Made by a program: the position numbers and the translations under genes. A stretch of DNA of 64,000 bases from Leisingera sp. ANG-M1 (GTDB taxonomy: Bacteria > Pseudomonadota > Alphaproteobacteria > Rhodobacterales > Rhodobacteraceae): NCBI RefSeq assembly GCF_000813745.1, contig NZ_JWLC01000003.1:53288-117287 (forward strand), written 5' to 3'. This document shows, piece by piece, positions 16,475-24,857 of this stretch (position 1 is the first letter of the stretch; each line of letters starts with the position of its first letter). The notes beneath the pieces are model-generated. The model was given only the letters and a program-made list of their open reading frames with translations. It did not search any database and was not told the DNA's origin.

Positions 16475-17575
16475 TCATTCCGCAGCCTCCCGTGCCGCCA
16501 GCGTCTCTGCCAGCTCTGCCGCTTCACGGCGCAACTTGCGGACCAGTTCCAGCTCGGACTGGAAGTCCACGTAATGCGGCAGCTTGATGTGCTCCAGAAA
16601 GCCGGTGGCCTGGATGTTGTCAGCGTGGCTCAGGACAAATTCCTCGTCCTGCGCAGGCGCGCCCAGATTGTCCTCGCCCAGCTCCTCCCAGCGCAGTGCG
16701 CGGTCGACCAGCGCCATGGCGATAGACTTGCGCTCTGACTGACCGAACACCAGCCCGTAACCTCGCGTGAACTGCGGCGGCACCGTTTTGGAGCCCTTGA
16801 ACTGGTTCACGGTCTCGCATTCGGTCAGCTCCACCTCGCCGATCTCAATGGCAAAGCCCAGCTCCGGGATCTCCATCTCCACCGGCACGCTGCCGATGCG
16901 CAGCTCGCCCACAAAAGCGTGGTTGCGCGCATAGCCGCGCTGGGTCGAATAGGCCATGCCGAGGATGAACCCCTCGTCGCCGCGGGTCAGCGATTGCAGC
17001 CGCACAGCCCGGTCCGCCGGGAAGGCCATCGGCTCACGCGTCAGATCGCCTGGCACCGCGTCCGAAACCGGTTCGCGCTCGATAATGTCCTCGTCCTGCA
17101 GGAAGCCGGTGATATGCGGCGTCGGGTCCTGGCGCGGCTCGGCAGCCGGGGCCGCGGGCACCTCGCCTTCAGCGGCCAGTTTGAAATCCAGCAGCCGGTG
17201 GGTGTAGTCGAAGGTCGGCCCCAGCACCTGGCCGCCCGGCGCATCTTTGAAGGTGGCTGAAATCCGGCGGTCACAGGCCATCGCGCCAGTTTCTACCGGC
17301 TGGGTGTAGCCGAACCGCGGCAACGTGGTGCGGTAAGCGCGTATCAGGAAGATCGCTTCAATCAGATCGCCGCGCGACTGCTTGATCGCCAGCGCCGCAA
17401 GATCGGGATCAAAAAGCGAACCCTCGGCCATCACCCGGTTCACTGCGAGGCTCAGCTGCTCGCGGATCTGGGCGAGGCTCAGCTCGGCCACATCCGTGTC
17501 GCCACGGCGTTCCTCGGCCAGCCAGGCATGGGCATTTTCAATGGCGCGCTCGCCGCCTTTGACTGCAACATACAT
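16475..17575 (-). CDS. phnI: C-P lyase core subunit PhnI
   Basis: The protein has 366 residues. The start is placed at MYVAVKGGERAIENAHAWL, which matches family N-termini; the 26 residues before it in the open frame do not. PhnI works with PhnG, H and L to displace adenine from ATP by phosphonate, giving ribose 1-phosphonate triphosphate. Family marks are PRFGYTQPVETGAMACDRRIS at about 92, RQDPTPHITGFLQ, and IKLPHYVDFQSELELVRKLR near the end. It begins 4 bases after the phnH stop. Confidence 0.95.
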   Translation of the reverse strand: MYVAVKGGERAIENAHAWLAEERRGDTDVAELSLAQIREQLSLAVNRVMAEGSLFDPDLAALAIKQSRGDLIEAIFLIRAYRTTLPRFGYTQPVETGAMACDRRISATFKDAPGGQVLGPTFDYTHRLLDFKLAAEGEVPAAPAAEPRQDPTPHITGFLQDEDIIEREPVSDAVPGDLTREPMAFPADRAVRLQSLTRGDEGFILGMAYSTQRGYARNHAFVGELRIGSVPVEMEIPELGFAIEIGEVELTECETVNQFKGSKTVPPQFTRGYGLVFGQSERKSIAMALVDRALRWEELGEDNLGAPAQDEEFVLSHADNIQATGFLEHIKLPHYVDFQSELELVRKLRREAAELAETLAAREAAE

Positions 17576-17579
17576 GGGC

Positions 17580-18164
17580 TCAGACCTCCGCTGCGACCTG
17601 GGAAGAGCGTGGCAATGCAGCCAGCTGCGAACCCGCGGTAAAAAAGAAATCAACGCCCAGCGGATAAAGCACCGCGTTATTCTGGAACGCCGCCAGCTCC
17701 GGCAGCTGCATCCGGGCGGTATCCTTGATGCCAGGGCCGCTCAGCACCGCGTTCGGCGCCTCAAAGCTCGGCACTTCGACGATCAGCGTCGCCGAACGGT
17801 CAGGGTATTCCGGGGTGCCGGTGCGGAAGCAGTCAAGCGGCATCAGCGCATCCCAGCCGCCCAGGGCGAAATCGGCCTGCTCCGCCGCAGAAATGGGCGC
17901 GCCGGTGTGGAAGGCCAGCCAGCCGCGCAGAGCCTCGCTGTTTACGTCCGGCGCCAGATAGACACCGGTTTCCGGGTCGCAAAGGGTGAGCAAAAGGCTG
18001 GCGGCAGCAACTGAGATCCCTTCGGGCGGGGTGGCCCCAGAGATGTCCTGAACCTGCCCAGGCCGCGCCATTGCGTTCATCGCCGCGCGGAACGCATGCG
18101 CTGCGGCCACCGGAGGGTTGCTGAAACCGCCGGCATAGACGGAACTTTGAGTTTGCAGGCTCAT
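17580..18164 (-). CDS. phnH: C-P lyase core subunit PhnH
   Basis: The protein has 194 residues, the normal size. It is a structural subunit of the PhnGHIJ core. It shows GGFSNPPVAAAHAFRAAMNAMARPGQV at about 12-38, the conserved PhnH start, and LPLDCFRTGTPEYPDRSATLIVEV in the middle. The ATG overlaps the phnG TGA (TGATG), giving coupled translation. By family it is a PLP-transferase-like fold without a cofactor. Confidence 0.95.
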   Translation of the reverse strand: MSLQTQSSVYAGGFSNPPVAAAHAFRAAMNAMARPGQVQDISGATPPEGISVAAASLLLTLCDPETGVYLAPDVNSEALRGWLAFHTGAPISAAEQADFALGGWDALMPLDCFRTGTPEYPDRSATLIVEVPSFEAPNAVLSGPGIKDTARMQLPELAAFQNNAVLYPLGVDFFFTAGSQLAALPRSSQVAAEV

Positions 18165-18616
18165 CAGTCCTCTCCCCGCACCATCGTGAAAAACTCGACC
18201 TTCGTTGCCGCGGCCTTGGCGGCGCGCGCGTCTTTCTGCGCCTGCCGCTCCGCCGCCAGCGGGACCAGCACCGCAGCACGCAGAGCCTCTGCCTCAGCCG
18301 TTTGCATCAGCGCGTCGATCTTGGCGGCGATCTCGGCCTTGGCCATGCTGCGCCCCTGCACGTAGCCGTGTCCAACCGTGCCGTCTTCCAGCGACAAAGC
18401 ACAACGGGTGACAGTCATCTCACCCAGATTGAAGGGGGCCCCGCTGCCGCCCATGCGGCCGCGCACCATGACGCCGCCCGCCTCAGGTGCACGCAGAAAT
18501 TCGCAAACGGGATTGGCGCCATAGCCCTGCCACAGCTCAGTCAGCCGGGCCTCGTCAGCAGGGGCCAGAAGGCTCATCCAGCCTTTGCGGTCCTCTGCAG
18601 AAATAGTGGTGTTCAT
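18164..18616 (-). CDS. phnG: C-P lyase core subunit PhnG, first gene of operon
   Basis: The protein has 150 residues (E. coli 150). The start at MNTTISAEDRKGWMSLLA is chosen by size and family fit; the open frame runs 17 codons further into the operator region. Recognisable lines are GGVMVRGRMGGSGAPFNLGE and MTVTRCALSLEDGTVGHGYV. PhnG joins PhnH, I and J in the core complex. Its promoter region is shared with the divergent regulator phnF and holds TTGTCTA boxes, one of which touches the start codon. Confidence 0.95.
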   Translation of the reverse strand: MNTTISAEDRKGWMSLLAPADEARLTELWQGYGANPVCEFLRAPEAGGVMVRGRMGGSGAPFNLGEMTVTRCALSLEDGTVGHGYVQGRSMAKAEIAAKIDALMQTAEAEALRAAVLVPLAAERQAQKDARAAKAAATKVEFFTMVRGED

Positions 18617-18667
18617 TTGTCTAAGCCTCTTGGCCGGGTTGTCTACATTAGCTATACAACTAGACAA
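18617..18667. promoter_or_regulatory. Putative PhnF operator
   Basis: Three TTGTCTA-type boxes lie here: 18617-18623 next to the phnG start, 18639-18645, and the inverted TAGACAA at 18661-18667. The last two form a perfect 7-bp inverted repeat. GTCTA/TAGAC half sites are usual for HutC/PhnF-type GntR regulators. The location between phnF and phnG fits repression of phnG and autoregulation of phnF. Confidence 0.65.
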
Positions 18668-18723
18668 ATGTTATCTGAGTCGCCTCGGATGGCGCAATCC
18701 TCATCTTGTGAAAGTTCCGTGAC

Positions 18724-19437
18724 ATGGCCCGCACCCCCGTCTGGAAATCCATCGCCATCGCCCTGACCGATGATATCGCCCACGGCAGGTATGAAACCGG
18801 CGGCAAGCTGCCCGCCGAGGCGCAATTGTCGGCAAGGTTCGGAGTGAACCGGCACACCGTGCGCCGGGCGCTGGCGGAAATGGCCGCCCAGGGACTGGTG
18901 CATTCCCGCCGCGGCGCGGGCGTGTTTGTGGCTGCCAAACCAACCGACTACCCGATCGGCAAACGGGTTCGGTTCCACCAGAACCTGGCGCGCGAAGGCC
19001 GCAGCCCCGCCAAGCAGATCCTGACCCTGGAGACCCGCGCTGCTGCCGCCCCGGAGGCCAATGCGCTGCAGCTGGACCCTGGCAGTTCGGTGCATGTCTA
19101 CGACGGGCTGTCCTTGGCCGACGGCCAGCCCATCGCCCTGTTTCAGAGCATCTTTCCGGCCGAGCGCTTCCCAGGCATTCTGGATGCCCTGCAGGACCGG
19201 CGCTCGGTCACTTCAGCGCTGCAGCATTTCGGGGTGGAAGATTACACAAGGATCGAGACCCGGATCACGGCCAAGCTGGCCACGGCAACCCAAGCCTTGC
19301 ATCTCAAGATCGCTGAAGGCAGCCCGATCCTGCGCACCACTGGCATCAATGCGGATCCGGAAGGCCGGCCGGTGGAGTTCGGCCGCACCTGGTTCGCCGG
19401 CGACCGGGTAACCCTGACAGTGGGCGGAGAGAGCTGA
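18724..19437 (+). CDS. phnF: GntR/HutC-family phosphonate regulator PhnF
   Basis: The protein has 237 residues. A winged helix-turn-helix covers about 1-70: ALTDDIAHGRYETGGKLPAE, then RFGVNRHTVRRALAEMAAQG and HSRRGAGVFVA. A UTRA ligand domain follows (about 85-235), with VYDGLSLADGQPIALFQSIFP and the end NADPEGRPVEFGRTWFAGDRVTL. It is divergent from phnG and most likely represses the phn operon in the absence of phosphonate intermediates. Its 3' end is followed directly by a copy of repeat R1. Confidence 0.93.
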   Translation: MARTPVWKSIAIALTDDIAHGRYETGGKLPAEAQLSARFGVNRHTVRRALAEMAAQGLVHSRRGAGVFVAAKPTDYPIGKRVRFHQNLAREGRSPAKQILTLETRAAAAPEANALQLDPGSSVHVYDGLSLADGQPIALFQSIFPAERFPGILDALQDRRSVTSALQHFGVEDYTRIETRITAKLATATQALHLKIAEGSPILRTTGINADPEGRPVEFGRTWFAGDRVTLTVGGES

Positions 19438-19445
19438 CAGCGGGC

Positions 19446-19511
19446 GCTCCCGCCTGCTCAAGCGCAATTGAAATTGCACCTCGCAGTTGGGCGTGGCGCC
19501 GCGCTGCGCGC
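19446..19511 (+). repeat. 3'-flanking repeat R1, copy d (after phnF)
   Basis: In sense orientation after the phnF stop it reads GCTCCCGCC (19446-19454), a small hairpin GCAATTGAAATTGC (19464-19477), then GTTGGGCGTGGCGCCGCGCT from 19486. The order of blocks matches the other R1 copies read from their own stop codons. Confidence 0.65.
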
Positions 19512-19666
19512 GGCGCGGCAGCTCTCCGGCGAATCCGTGTCCGGAACCGCCGGGGAGGCCGCGGGTCAGGACGCCCCTCTTGACATGCAGGAGGCGGAAC
19601 AAAGAAAGCGGTGCGCTGCAAGGCTCTTCGCTTCCTTCAGCACCTATCAACGGGAGCCCGCACCGT
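19512..19666. other. Spacer between two inverted R1 copies, phnF-tupA gap
   Basis: The 303-bp gap between the convergent phnF and tupA is made of two inverted R1 copies and these roughly 155 bases. They hold CCGGAACCGCCGG-type short inverted repeats and no credible gene. Frames across it are rich in Arg and Cys and lack a ribosome site. Confidence 0.5.
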
Positions 19667-19727
19667 GCGCAGCGCGGTGCCACGCCCAACCTTGCAGGGT
19701 ATCTTTGATATCCGGAATGGGCGGGAG
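19667..19727 (-). repeat. 3'-flanking repeat R1, copy b (after tupA)
   Basis: On the plus strand: AGCGCGGTGCCACGCCCAAC (19671-19690), hairpin GGTATC-TTT-GATATC (about 19698-19712) and GGGCGGGAG (19719-19727). It starts 13 bases after the tupA stop on the minus strand. Confidence 0.65.
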
Positions 19728-19740
19728 CACCTCCTCCGCG

Positions 19741-20544
19741 CTACCGTTTGGCGTTGAAGACAAACAGCGCCTCGCCATTGATCTGATAACCATTGATCAG
19801 CGCCGCCGCCTTGTCCGAGACCAGCCACTCCTCCAGCTGCATCGCCAGACCGTGTTTCACATGGCCGTGCATCTCCGGATTCACCGGGATATAGGCGTAT
19901 TGGTTGAACAGCACCGGGTCCCCTGCAAACAGCAGTGCCAGCCCGCCCTTGTTGCCGAAGTTCAGCCAGCTCGCCCGGTCCGACATGATATAGGCATCCA
20001 TGCCGGAGGCCGTGTTGAGCGCCGCGCCCATGCCTGCGCCAACGGCACGGTACCACGGGCCGAACGCCTCTGCGTCCAGTCCGGCGGAGGCCCACAGGCT
20101 CAGCTCCTTTTTGTGCGTGCCGCTGTCGTCGCCGCGGCTGACAAAGGCCGCACCAGCGTCGGCAATCTGTTGCAGCGCCTCCGCTGCATCCTCAGCACCA
20201 GCAATCCCAGCGGCATCGCCTTCAGGGCCGATGAAGACAAAGTCGTTGTACATAATTTCGCGGCGGCGGGTGCCATGACCGCCGGCCAGAAAAGCCTCCT
20301 CGGCTTTTTTCGAATGCACCAGGATCGCGTCCACATCGCCCGCTTCACCCAGCCGGATCGCCTGACCGGTGCCAACGACCAGCAATTGGACATCCAGGTC
20401 CAGGTCTTTTTTGATCTCCGGCAGCAGCACCTCGGCCAGGCCGGAATTGTGGAAGGAGGTGGTCACCGCCAGCCTCATCTCTTCCGCCAGCGCCGCCGAG
20501 GCAAGCACAAGCGAAGCCGCTGCACCCAATACAAGACGTTTCAT
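19741..20544 (-). CDS. tupA: Tungstate ABC transporter substrate-binding protein TupA
   Basis: The protein has 267 residues with a cleavable signal peptide (MKRLVLGAAASLVLASAALA), so it is periplasmic. It has the TupA signature: AVTTSFHNSGLAEVLLPEIKK at about 26-46, VVGTGQAIRLGEAGDVDAILVH, and RREIMYNDFVFIGPEGD. These residues bind the oxyanion by family; tungstate is the best call, and molybdate or vanadate are alternatives. The ATG overlaps the tupC stop. Tungstate or molybdate is relevant because the window encodes the molybdopterin enzyme SoeA. Confidence 0.92.
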   Translation of the reverse strand: MKRLVLGAAASLVLASAALAEEMRLAVTTSFHNSGLAEVLLPEIKKDLDLDVQLLVVGTGQAIRLGEAGDVDAILVHSKKAEEAFLAGGHGTRRREIMYNDFVFIGPEGDAAGIAGAEDAAEALQQIADAGAAFVSRGDDSGTHKKELSLWASAGLDAEAFGPWYRAVGAGMGAALNTASGMDAYIMSDRASWLNFGNKGGLALLFAGDPVLFNQYAYIPVNPEMHGHVKHGLAMQLEEWLVSDKAAALINGYQINGEALFVFNAKR

Positions 20545-21251
20545 TCGACAATATCTCCGTTCAGAAATGCGCGTCCCTGAGAGGTTCCGGGCCCAGCGAA
20601 GAATTCCTCTGCCGGGCTGAATTCGTGAATGCGGCCACCAAGGACAAAAATCACCTCATCTGCCAACCGCCGGGCCTGACCCATGTTGTGGGTGGACATG
20701 ATCAGCCTTGTGCCGCTGTCCGAGGCGTGGGCCAGTATTTCTTCGATCTCCCGCGTCGCGCGGCCGTCCAGCGCGGCGCAGGGCTCGTCCAGAAACAGGA
20801 CCTCCGGCTCCCGCACCAATGCGCGCGCCAGTGCCAGCTTCTGCCGCTCGCCCCCCGACAGCATGGTGGCTTGCCGCTGCAGGATCTCCCCCAGACCCAC
20901 ACGGGAAGCCCAATCCGCCGCCCGCTCTCGCGCATCCTTGCGCCCCATCCCGGCCAGCCGCAACGGGTAGGCGATATTGTCGATCACCGTGCGCCGCATC
21001 ATCACCGGGGTCTGGAACACAAAGGCCTGCCGCTTCTGCGCCTCTTCCAGCGGGCAGGCCCAATCCAGGCTGCCGCCGTTCATCCGCACAATCCCGTGCA
21101 GCATCTTCAGCAGCGTGGTCTTGCCCGCACCGTTGGGGCCAATCACAATCGACGTCCCCTGCCCGCCCAAAGTCAGGTCAACCGGACCAACCAGCACCTT
21201 GCCGCGGCGGCGCACCTGCGCGCCCTTGGCTACCAGCGGGAACATCTGCAT
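20541..21251 (-). CDS. tupC: Tungstate ABC transporter ATP-binding protein TupC
   Basis: The protein has 236 residues. The ATG at 21251 overlaps the tupB stop (TGATG); a GTG one codon upstream is possible. Walker A GPNGAGKTTLL is at about 38-48, the Q-loop in QAFVFQTPVMMRRTV, the signature MLSGGERQKLALARAL at about 130 and Walker B VLFLDEPCAALDG. It energises uptake through TupB. The gene order B-C-A and the overlaps show one transcript. Confidence 0.92.
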   Translation of the reverse strand: MQMFPLVAKGAQVRRRGKVLVGPVDLTLGGQGTSIVIGPNGAGKTTLLKMLHGIVRMNGGSLDWACPLEEAQKRQAFVFQTPVMMRRTVIDNIAYPLRLAGMGRKDARERAADWASRVGLGEILQRQATMLSGGERQKLALARALVREPEVLFLDEPCAALDGRATREIEEILAHASDSGTRLIMSTHNMGQARRLADEVIFVLGGRIHEFSPAEEFFAGPGTSQGRAFLNGDIVE

Positions 21252-21955
21252 CACCAGCGCCCCTCGCTCTCAGTGCGGCCCAGCCAGTGGATGCACAGGT
21301 TCACCGCAATGGCCAAGGCAATCAGTACAAAGCCCAGACCCAGCGCCATGGCAAACTCGCCCTTGCCGGTCTCCAGCGCAATCGCCGTGGTCAGCACCCG
21401 GGTGGCATGGTCAATGTTGCCGCCCACCACCATGATCGCGCCGACCTCGCCGATGGCGCGGCCAAAGCCCGCCAGCGCCGCCGTCAGCAGCGCCCGCCGC
21501 CCGTCCCACAGCAGCGCCTTGATGCGCTGCAGCTGAGTGGCATTCATCGAGATCAGCAGGTCGTGGTAATCGCTCCACAGCTCCCGCAAGCTTTGATGCG
21601 CAATCGAGGCCACCAGCGGCACCACAATGATCACCTGCGCGATGATCATGGCCGTGGGTGTGAACAGCAAGCCAAACACCCCGAACGGCCCGGCGCGGGA
21701 GAGAAACACATAAACGATCAGGCCAACCACCACCGGCGGCAGCCCCATCAGCGCGTTCAGTACAGCAATCGTCGCCCGGCGGGCCCGGAACCGGCGCACC
21801 GCCAGAAAGGCCGCCAGCGGCAGCGCGATGGCACAGGCAATCGCCAGCGCCGTCAGCGTCACCCGCAAGGAGCGCAGGGTGATCTCCACCAGATCCGCGT
21901 CCAGCGTCACCAGCAGCCAAAAGGCCTGGCTCAATCCTGCCCACAGATCAGTCAT
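21251..21955 (-). CDS. tupB: Tungstate ABC transporter permease TupB
   Basis: The protein has 234 residues, the family size, counted from MTDLWAGLSQAFWLLVTLDA. The frame stays open a further 103 codons upstream but is not protein-like there. Five to six membrane helices are seen. The ATPase-docking loop is MNATQLQRIKALLWDGRRAL followed by GFGRAIGEVGAIMVVGGNID, a sequence strongly marked in TupB. It heads the tupBCA operon. The promoter must lie in 21956-22244, shared with divergent nadA. Confidence 0.92.
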   Translation of the reverse strand: MTDLWAGLSQAFWLLVTLDADLVEITLRSLRVTLTALAIACAIALPLAAFLAVRRFRARRATIAVLNALMGLPPVVVGLIVYVFLSRAGPFGVFGLLFTPTAMIIAQVIIVVPLVASIAHQSLRELWSDYHDLLISMNATQLQRIKALLWDGRRALLTAALAGFGRAIGEVGAIMVVGGNIDHATRVLTTAIALETGKGEFAMALGLGFVLIALAIAVNLCIHWLGRTESEGRW

Positions 21956-22130
21956 CGCGCTCCGCTGCTCTCCCAAAGGCCGCATCCCGGCCCGGTCTAC
22001 CATGTCCTGCCGCGGCTCCAAATCACAGGAGAGGACTCCAGGACAGCCAAAAACGGCATGCCGCCTGGAAAATGCTGCCGCGGATACCCATCTGGAAAAC
22101 AACGGCTTCCCGAAGATGCCGCCTGTTAGC

Positions 22131-22150
22131 GCCAAATCACCGCATTTGGC
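22131..22150. promoter_or_regulatory. Inverted repeat between tupB and nadA
   Basis: GCCAAAT (22131-22137) and ATTTGGC (22144-22150) form a perfect 7-bp inverted repeat with a 6-bp spacer. It lies 95 bases before the nadA ATG and 175 bases before tupB. It could be an operator for either side. The rest of the 289-bp gap has two CTGGAAAA direct repeats and no gene. Confidence 0.4.
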
Positions 22151-22244
22151 TCCAAATCCGCTTCCGCGCGCTTGCGTGCGCGTATTGAACGTGAAACAAC
22201 CCCCGCCCAAAGTGTCACCCCGGACGCAACCTTGAGGAAATGCC

Positions 22245-23297
22245 ATGTTCGACCTGCAATCCATGCGGGATCAGCTCGCCAACCACTATGATCTGGCGCC
22301 GAATCCGGCTTTGGCCGAGAAGATGGCAGACGTTTACGCGCGGATGGACCGCGTGGTGAACCCCGTCGAATGGGTCACCCATGCGCCCTATGTCGCCGCG
22401 ATTTTGGAGCTGAAGAAGCAGCGCAATGCTGTGATTCTGGCGCATAATTACATGACGCCCGAGATTTACCACGGCATCTCGGATGTGGTCGGCGACAGCC
22501 TGCAGCTGGCAATCGAAGCCACCAAGGTCGAGGCCGATGTGATCGTGCAGTGCGGCGTGCACTTTATGGCCGAAACTTCCAAGATCCTAAGCCCCGGCAA
22601 GACCGTGCTGATTCCGGACATGGAAGCGGGCTGCTCGCTGGCAGAATCGATCACAGCCGAAGGCGTCGAAGAAATGCGCCGCCGCTACCCGGGCGCGCCG
22701 GTGGTCACCTACGTGAACACCACCGCCGAGGTGAAGGCCGCGTCCGACATTTGCTGCACCTCCTCCAACGCGGCCCAGATCGTGGCGGCGATGGAAGAAG
22801 ACACCATCATCATGACCCCGGACCAGTATCTGGCGCAGAACATCGCCAACCAGGTGCCGGAAAAGAACATTGTCTGGTGGGAAGGCTCCTGCATTGTGCA
22901 CGAGCAGTACACCGCCCAGGACCTGCGCGACTTCCGCGAATGGAACCCCGGCACCCGGCTGATCGCCCACCCGGAATGCCCGCCGGATGTGGTGGCCGAG
23001 GCTGATTTCTCCGGCTCCACCAGCGGCATCGTCAAATATGTGACCGACGAGAAGCCCGAGAAGGCGCTGCTGATCACCGAATGCTCGATGGCCTCGAACA
23101 TTGCCGATCAGCTGCCCGAGGTCGATTTTGTCGGCCCCTGCAATATGTGCCCCTACATGAAGAAGATCACCCTGGAGAAGATCCTGTGGTCGCTGCACAC
23201 CATGTCCGAGCCTGTCGAGGTTGACCCGGAGGTCGCAGGCAAGGCCCGCGTTGCGGTGCAGCGGATGATCGATCTTTCACAAAAACTGGGCATCTGA
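22245..23297 (+). CDS. nadA: Quinolinate synthase NadA
   Basis: The protein has 350 residues (E. coli 347). It condenses iminoaspartate with dihydroxyacetone phosphate to quinolinate, using a 4Fe-4S cluster. The motifs AVILAHNYMTPEIYHGISDV (about 66-85) and GDSLQLAIEA are present. Cluster cysteines are in VQCGVHFMAE, HPECPPDV and the GPCNMCPYMKKITL line near the end. TGAGG lies 7 bases before the ATG. It is first in nadABC, de novo NAD synthesis from aspartate. Confidence 0.97.
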   Translation: MFDLQSMRDQLANHYDLAPNPALAEKMADVYARMDRVVNPVEWVTHAPYVAAILELKKQRNAVILAHNYMTPEIYHGISDVVGDSLQLAIEATKVEADVIVQCGVHFMAETSKILSPGKTVLIPDMEAGCSLAESITAEGVEEMRRRYPGAPVVTYVNTTAEVKAASDICCTSSNAAQIVAAMEEDTIIMTPDQYLAQNIANQVPEKNIVWWEGSCIVHEQYTAQDLRDFREWNPGTRLIAHPECPPDVVAEADFSGSTSGIVKYVTDEKPEKALLITECSMASNIADQLPEVDFVGPCNMCPYMKKITLEKILWSLHTMSEPVEVDPEVAGKARVAVQRMIDLSQKLGI

Positions 23298-23300
23298 TCC

Positions 23301-24857
23301 GTGCTCGAAACCGGCCGTATCGTCATTGCCGGCGCAGGCTTGGGCGCGCTTTACGCCGCGCTTGAGCTGGCACCGCGGCCGGTTCTGGTGATTTCGCCCG
23401 AACCTCTGGGCGAAGGCGCAAGCTCTGCCTGGGCGCAGGGCGGCGTGGCAGCGGCCATGGCCGCCCATGATACGCCCGAAGCACATGCGGATGACACTCT
23501 GCTTGCCGGGGCTGGCACCGTCGACCCCGAAGTTGCGGCAATGGTCACTCGGGTGGCACGCGAGCACATCATCGACCTGACGGAACTTGGCACCCCCTTC
23601 GACCGCGACGCCGACGGCAACTATGTGATGAGCCGCGAGGCCGCGCATTCCGCCGCCCGCGTGGTGCGGGTGAAGGGCGACCAGGCCGGCGACCAGATCA
23701 TGCAGACGCTGATTGCCGCGGTGCGCGCGGCGCCGTCCGTGCAAGTGCTGGAAAACACCCAAGCCCTGCGGCTGGAAACAGACGGCGAAGCAGTCACAGG
23801 CATCTGGATCACCCGCGCTGATGCCCCCTCTGCCCCGGTGCTGATCAAATGCCCCGGCGTGCTGCTGGCAGGCGGCGGTTCCGGCGGGCTTTATGCCCAC
23901 ACCACCAACCCGCCCCGCATCCGCGGTCAGGTGATCGGCTTTGCCGCCCGCGCAGGCGCCCGCATCGCAGACCCCGAGTTCGTGCAATTCCACCCCACCG
24001 CCTTCGACATCGGCGAGGACCCCGCCCCGCTCGCCACCGAAGCGCTGCGCGGCGAAGGTGCGGTGCTGATCAACGCTGATAGCGAGCGTTTCATGGTCCC
24101 GGCACACCCGGACGCCGAACTCGCCCCCCGCGACATTGTTGCCCGTGCGATCTTTGCCGAAACCCAGGCAGGCCGCCGCCCGATGCTGGACACACGTGAA
24201 GCATTGGGCTTCGAGGTGCAGACCCGCTTCCCCACCGTTGCCGAAACCTGCGCCCGCGCCGGCATCGACCCGGTAACGCAGCCGATCCCCGTCGCCGTCG
24301 CTGCCCACTACCACATGGGCGGGGTTGAAGCAGACATGCAGGGCCGCACCAGTCTGGCAAACCTCTGGGTCTGCGGCGAGGCTTCGTCCACAGGCCTGCA
24401 CGGCGCCAACCGGCTTGCTTCCAACGGCCTGCTGGAAGCGCTGGTCTATGCCCGCAATGCGGCTCAGGATATCGACCGATTGGCCCTCTCCAAAGATGCT
24501 GCCGAAGTCCGCCTGGAGTTTCCGGAAGGCGGCCAGGAACTTGACCCCGCAGCAGTGAAAGCCTTGCGCGAGGCCATGACCGCCCACGCAGGTGTCCGCC
24601 GCACCGCTGCAGGCCTGAAACAGGCGCTTGCCGCCATCGCCCGGCTCGAAGATGACCAGGCCGCAGACGAAAACTTCACCAACATGTGCGCCACCGCCAC
24701 GCTGATAGCCGCTGCAGCACTCCGGCGCGAAGAAAGCCGCGGCGGCCATTTCCGCGACGACTTCCCCGAAGCCGACCCCGCGCAGGCGCACCGCACCCGC
24801 ATCACCCTGGACGAGGCCCTGGCCATCCGTGCCAAGGTTCAAGAGGAGCTGACATGA
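23301..24857 (+). CDS. nadB: L-aspartate oxidase NadB
   Basis: The protein has 518 residues. The GTG start lies 3 bases after the nadA stop. It oxidises L-aspartate to iminoaspartate with FAD, feeding NadA. The FAD dinucleotide loop is VIAGAGLGALYAALEL at about 9-24. SSAWAQGGVAAAMA at about 47-60 is the conserved substrate-flap line. EFVQFHPTAFD and the final TGLHGANRLASNGLLEALVY are further NadB hallmarks. The C-terminal helical domain is complete. It overlaps nadC by 4 bp. Confidence 0.96.
   Translation: MLETGRIVIAGAGLGALYAALELAPRPVLVISPEPLGEGASSAWAQGGVAAAMAAHDTPEAHADDTLLAGAGTVDPEVAAMVTRVAREHIIDLTELGTPFDRDADGNYVMSREAAHSAARVVRVKGDQAGDQIMQTLIAAVRAAPSVQVLENTQALRLETDGEAVTGIWITRADAPSAPVLIKCPGVLLAGGGSGGLYAHTTNPPRIRGQVIGFAARAGARIADPEFVQFHPTAFDIGEDPAPLATEALRGEGAVLINADSERFMVPAHPDAELAPRDIVARAIFAETQAGRRPMLDTREALGFEVQTRFPTVAETCARAGIDPVTQPIPVAVAAHYHMGGVEADMQGRTSLANLWVCGEASSTGLHGANRLASNGLLEALVYARNAAQDIDRLALSKDAAEVRLEFPEGGQELDPAAVKALREAMTAHAGVRRTAAGLKQALAAIARLEDDQAADENFTNMCATATLIAAAALRREESRGGHFRDDFPEADPAQAHRTRITLDEALAIRAKVQEELT

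Noticed and set aside
16191..16478. Minus-strand frame between phnI and phnJ
   Set aside because: It would fit the operon direction, but its translation has no helix, domain or family likeness, and no ribosome site. The plus-strand frame is more protein-like.
22030..22125. Plus-strand segment with CTGGAAAA repeats and CCCATCTGGAAA followed by GGCTTCC, somewhat like part of the Moco riboswitch
   Set aside because: The needed CCTCCCG core and flanking stems are not found, and the downstream gene is nadA, not a molybdenum gene. The likeness is short enough to be chance. A covariance search would settle it.
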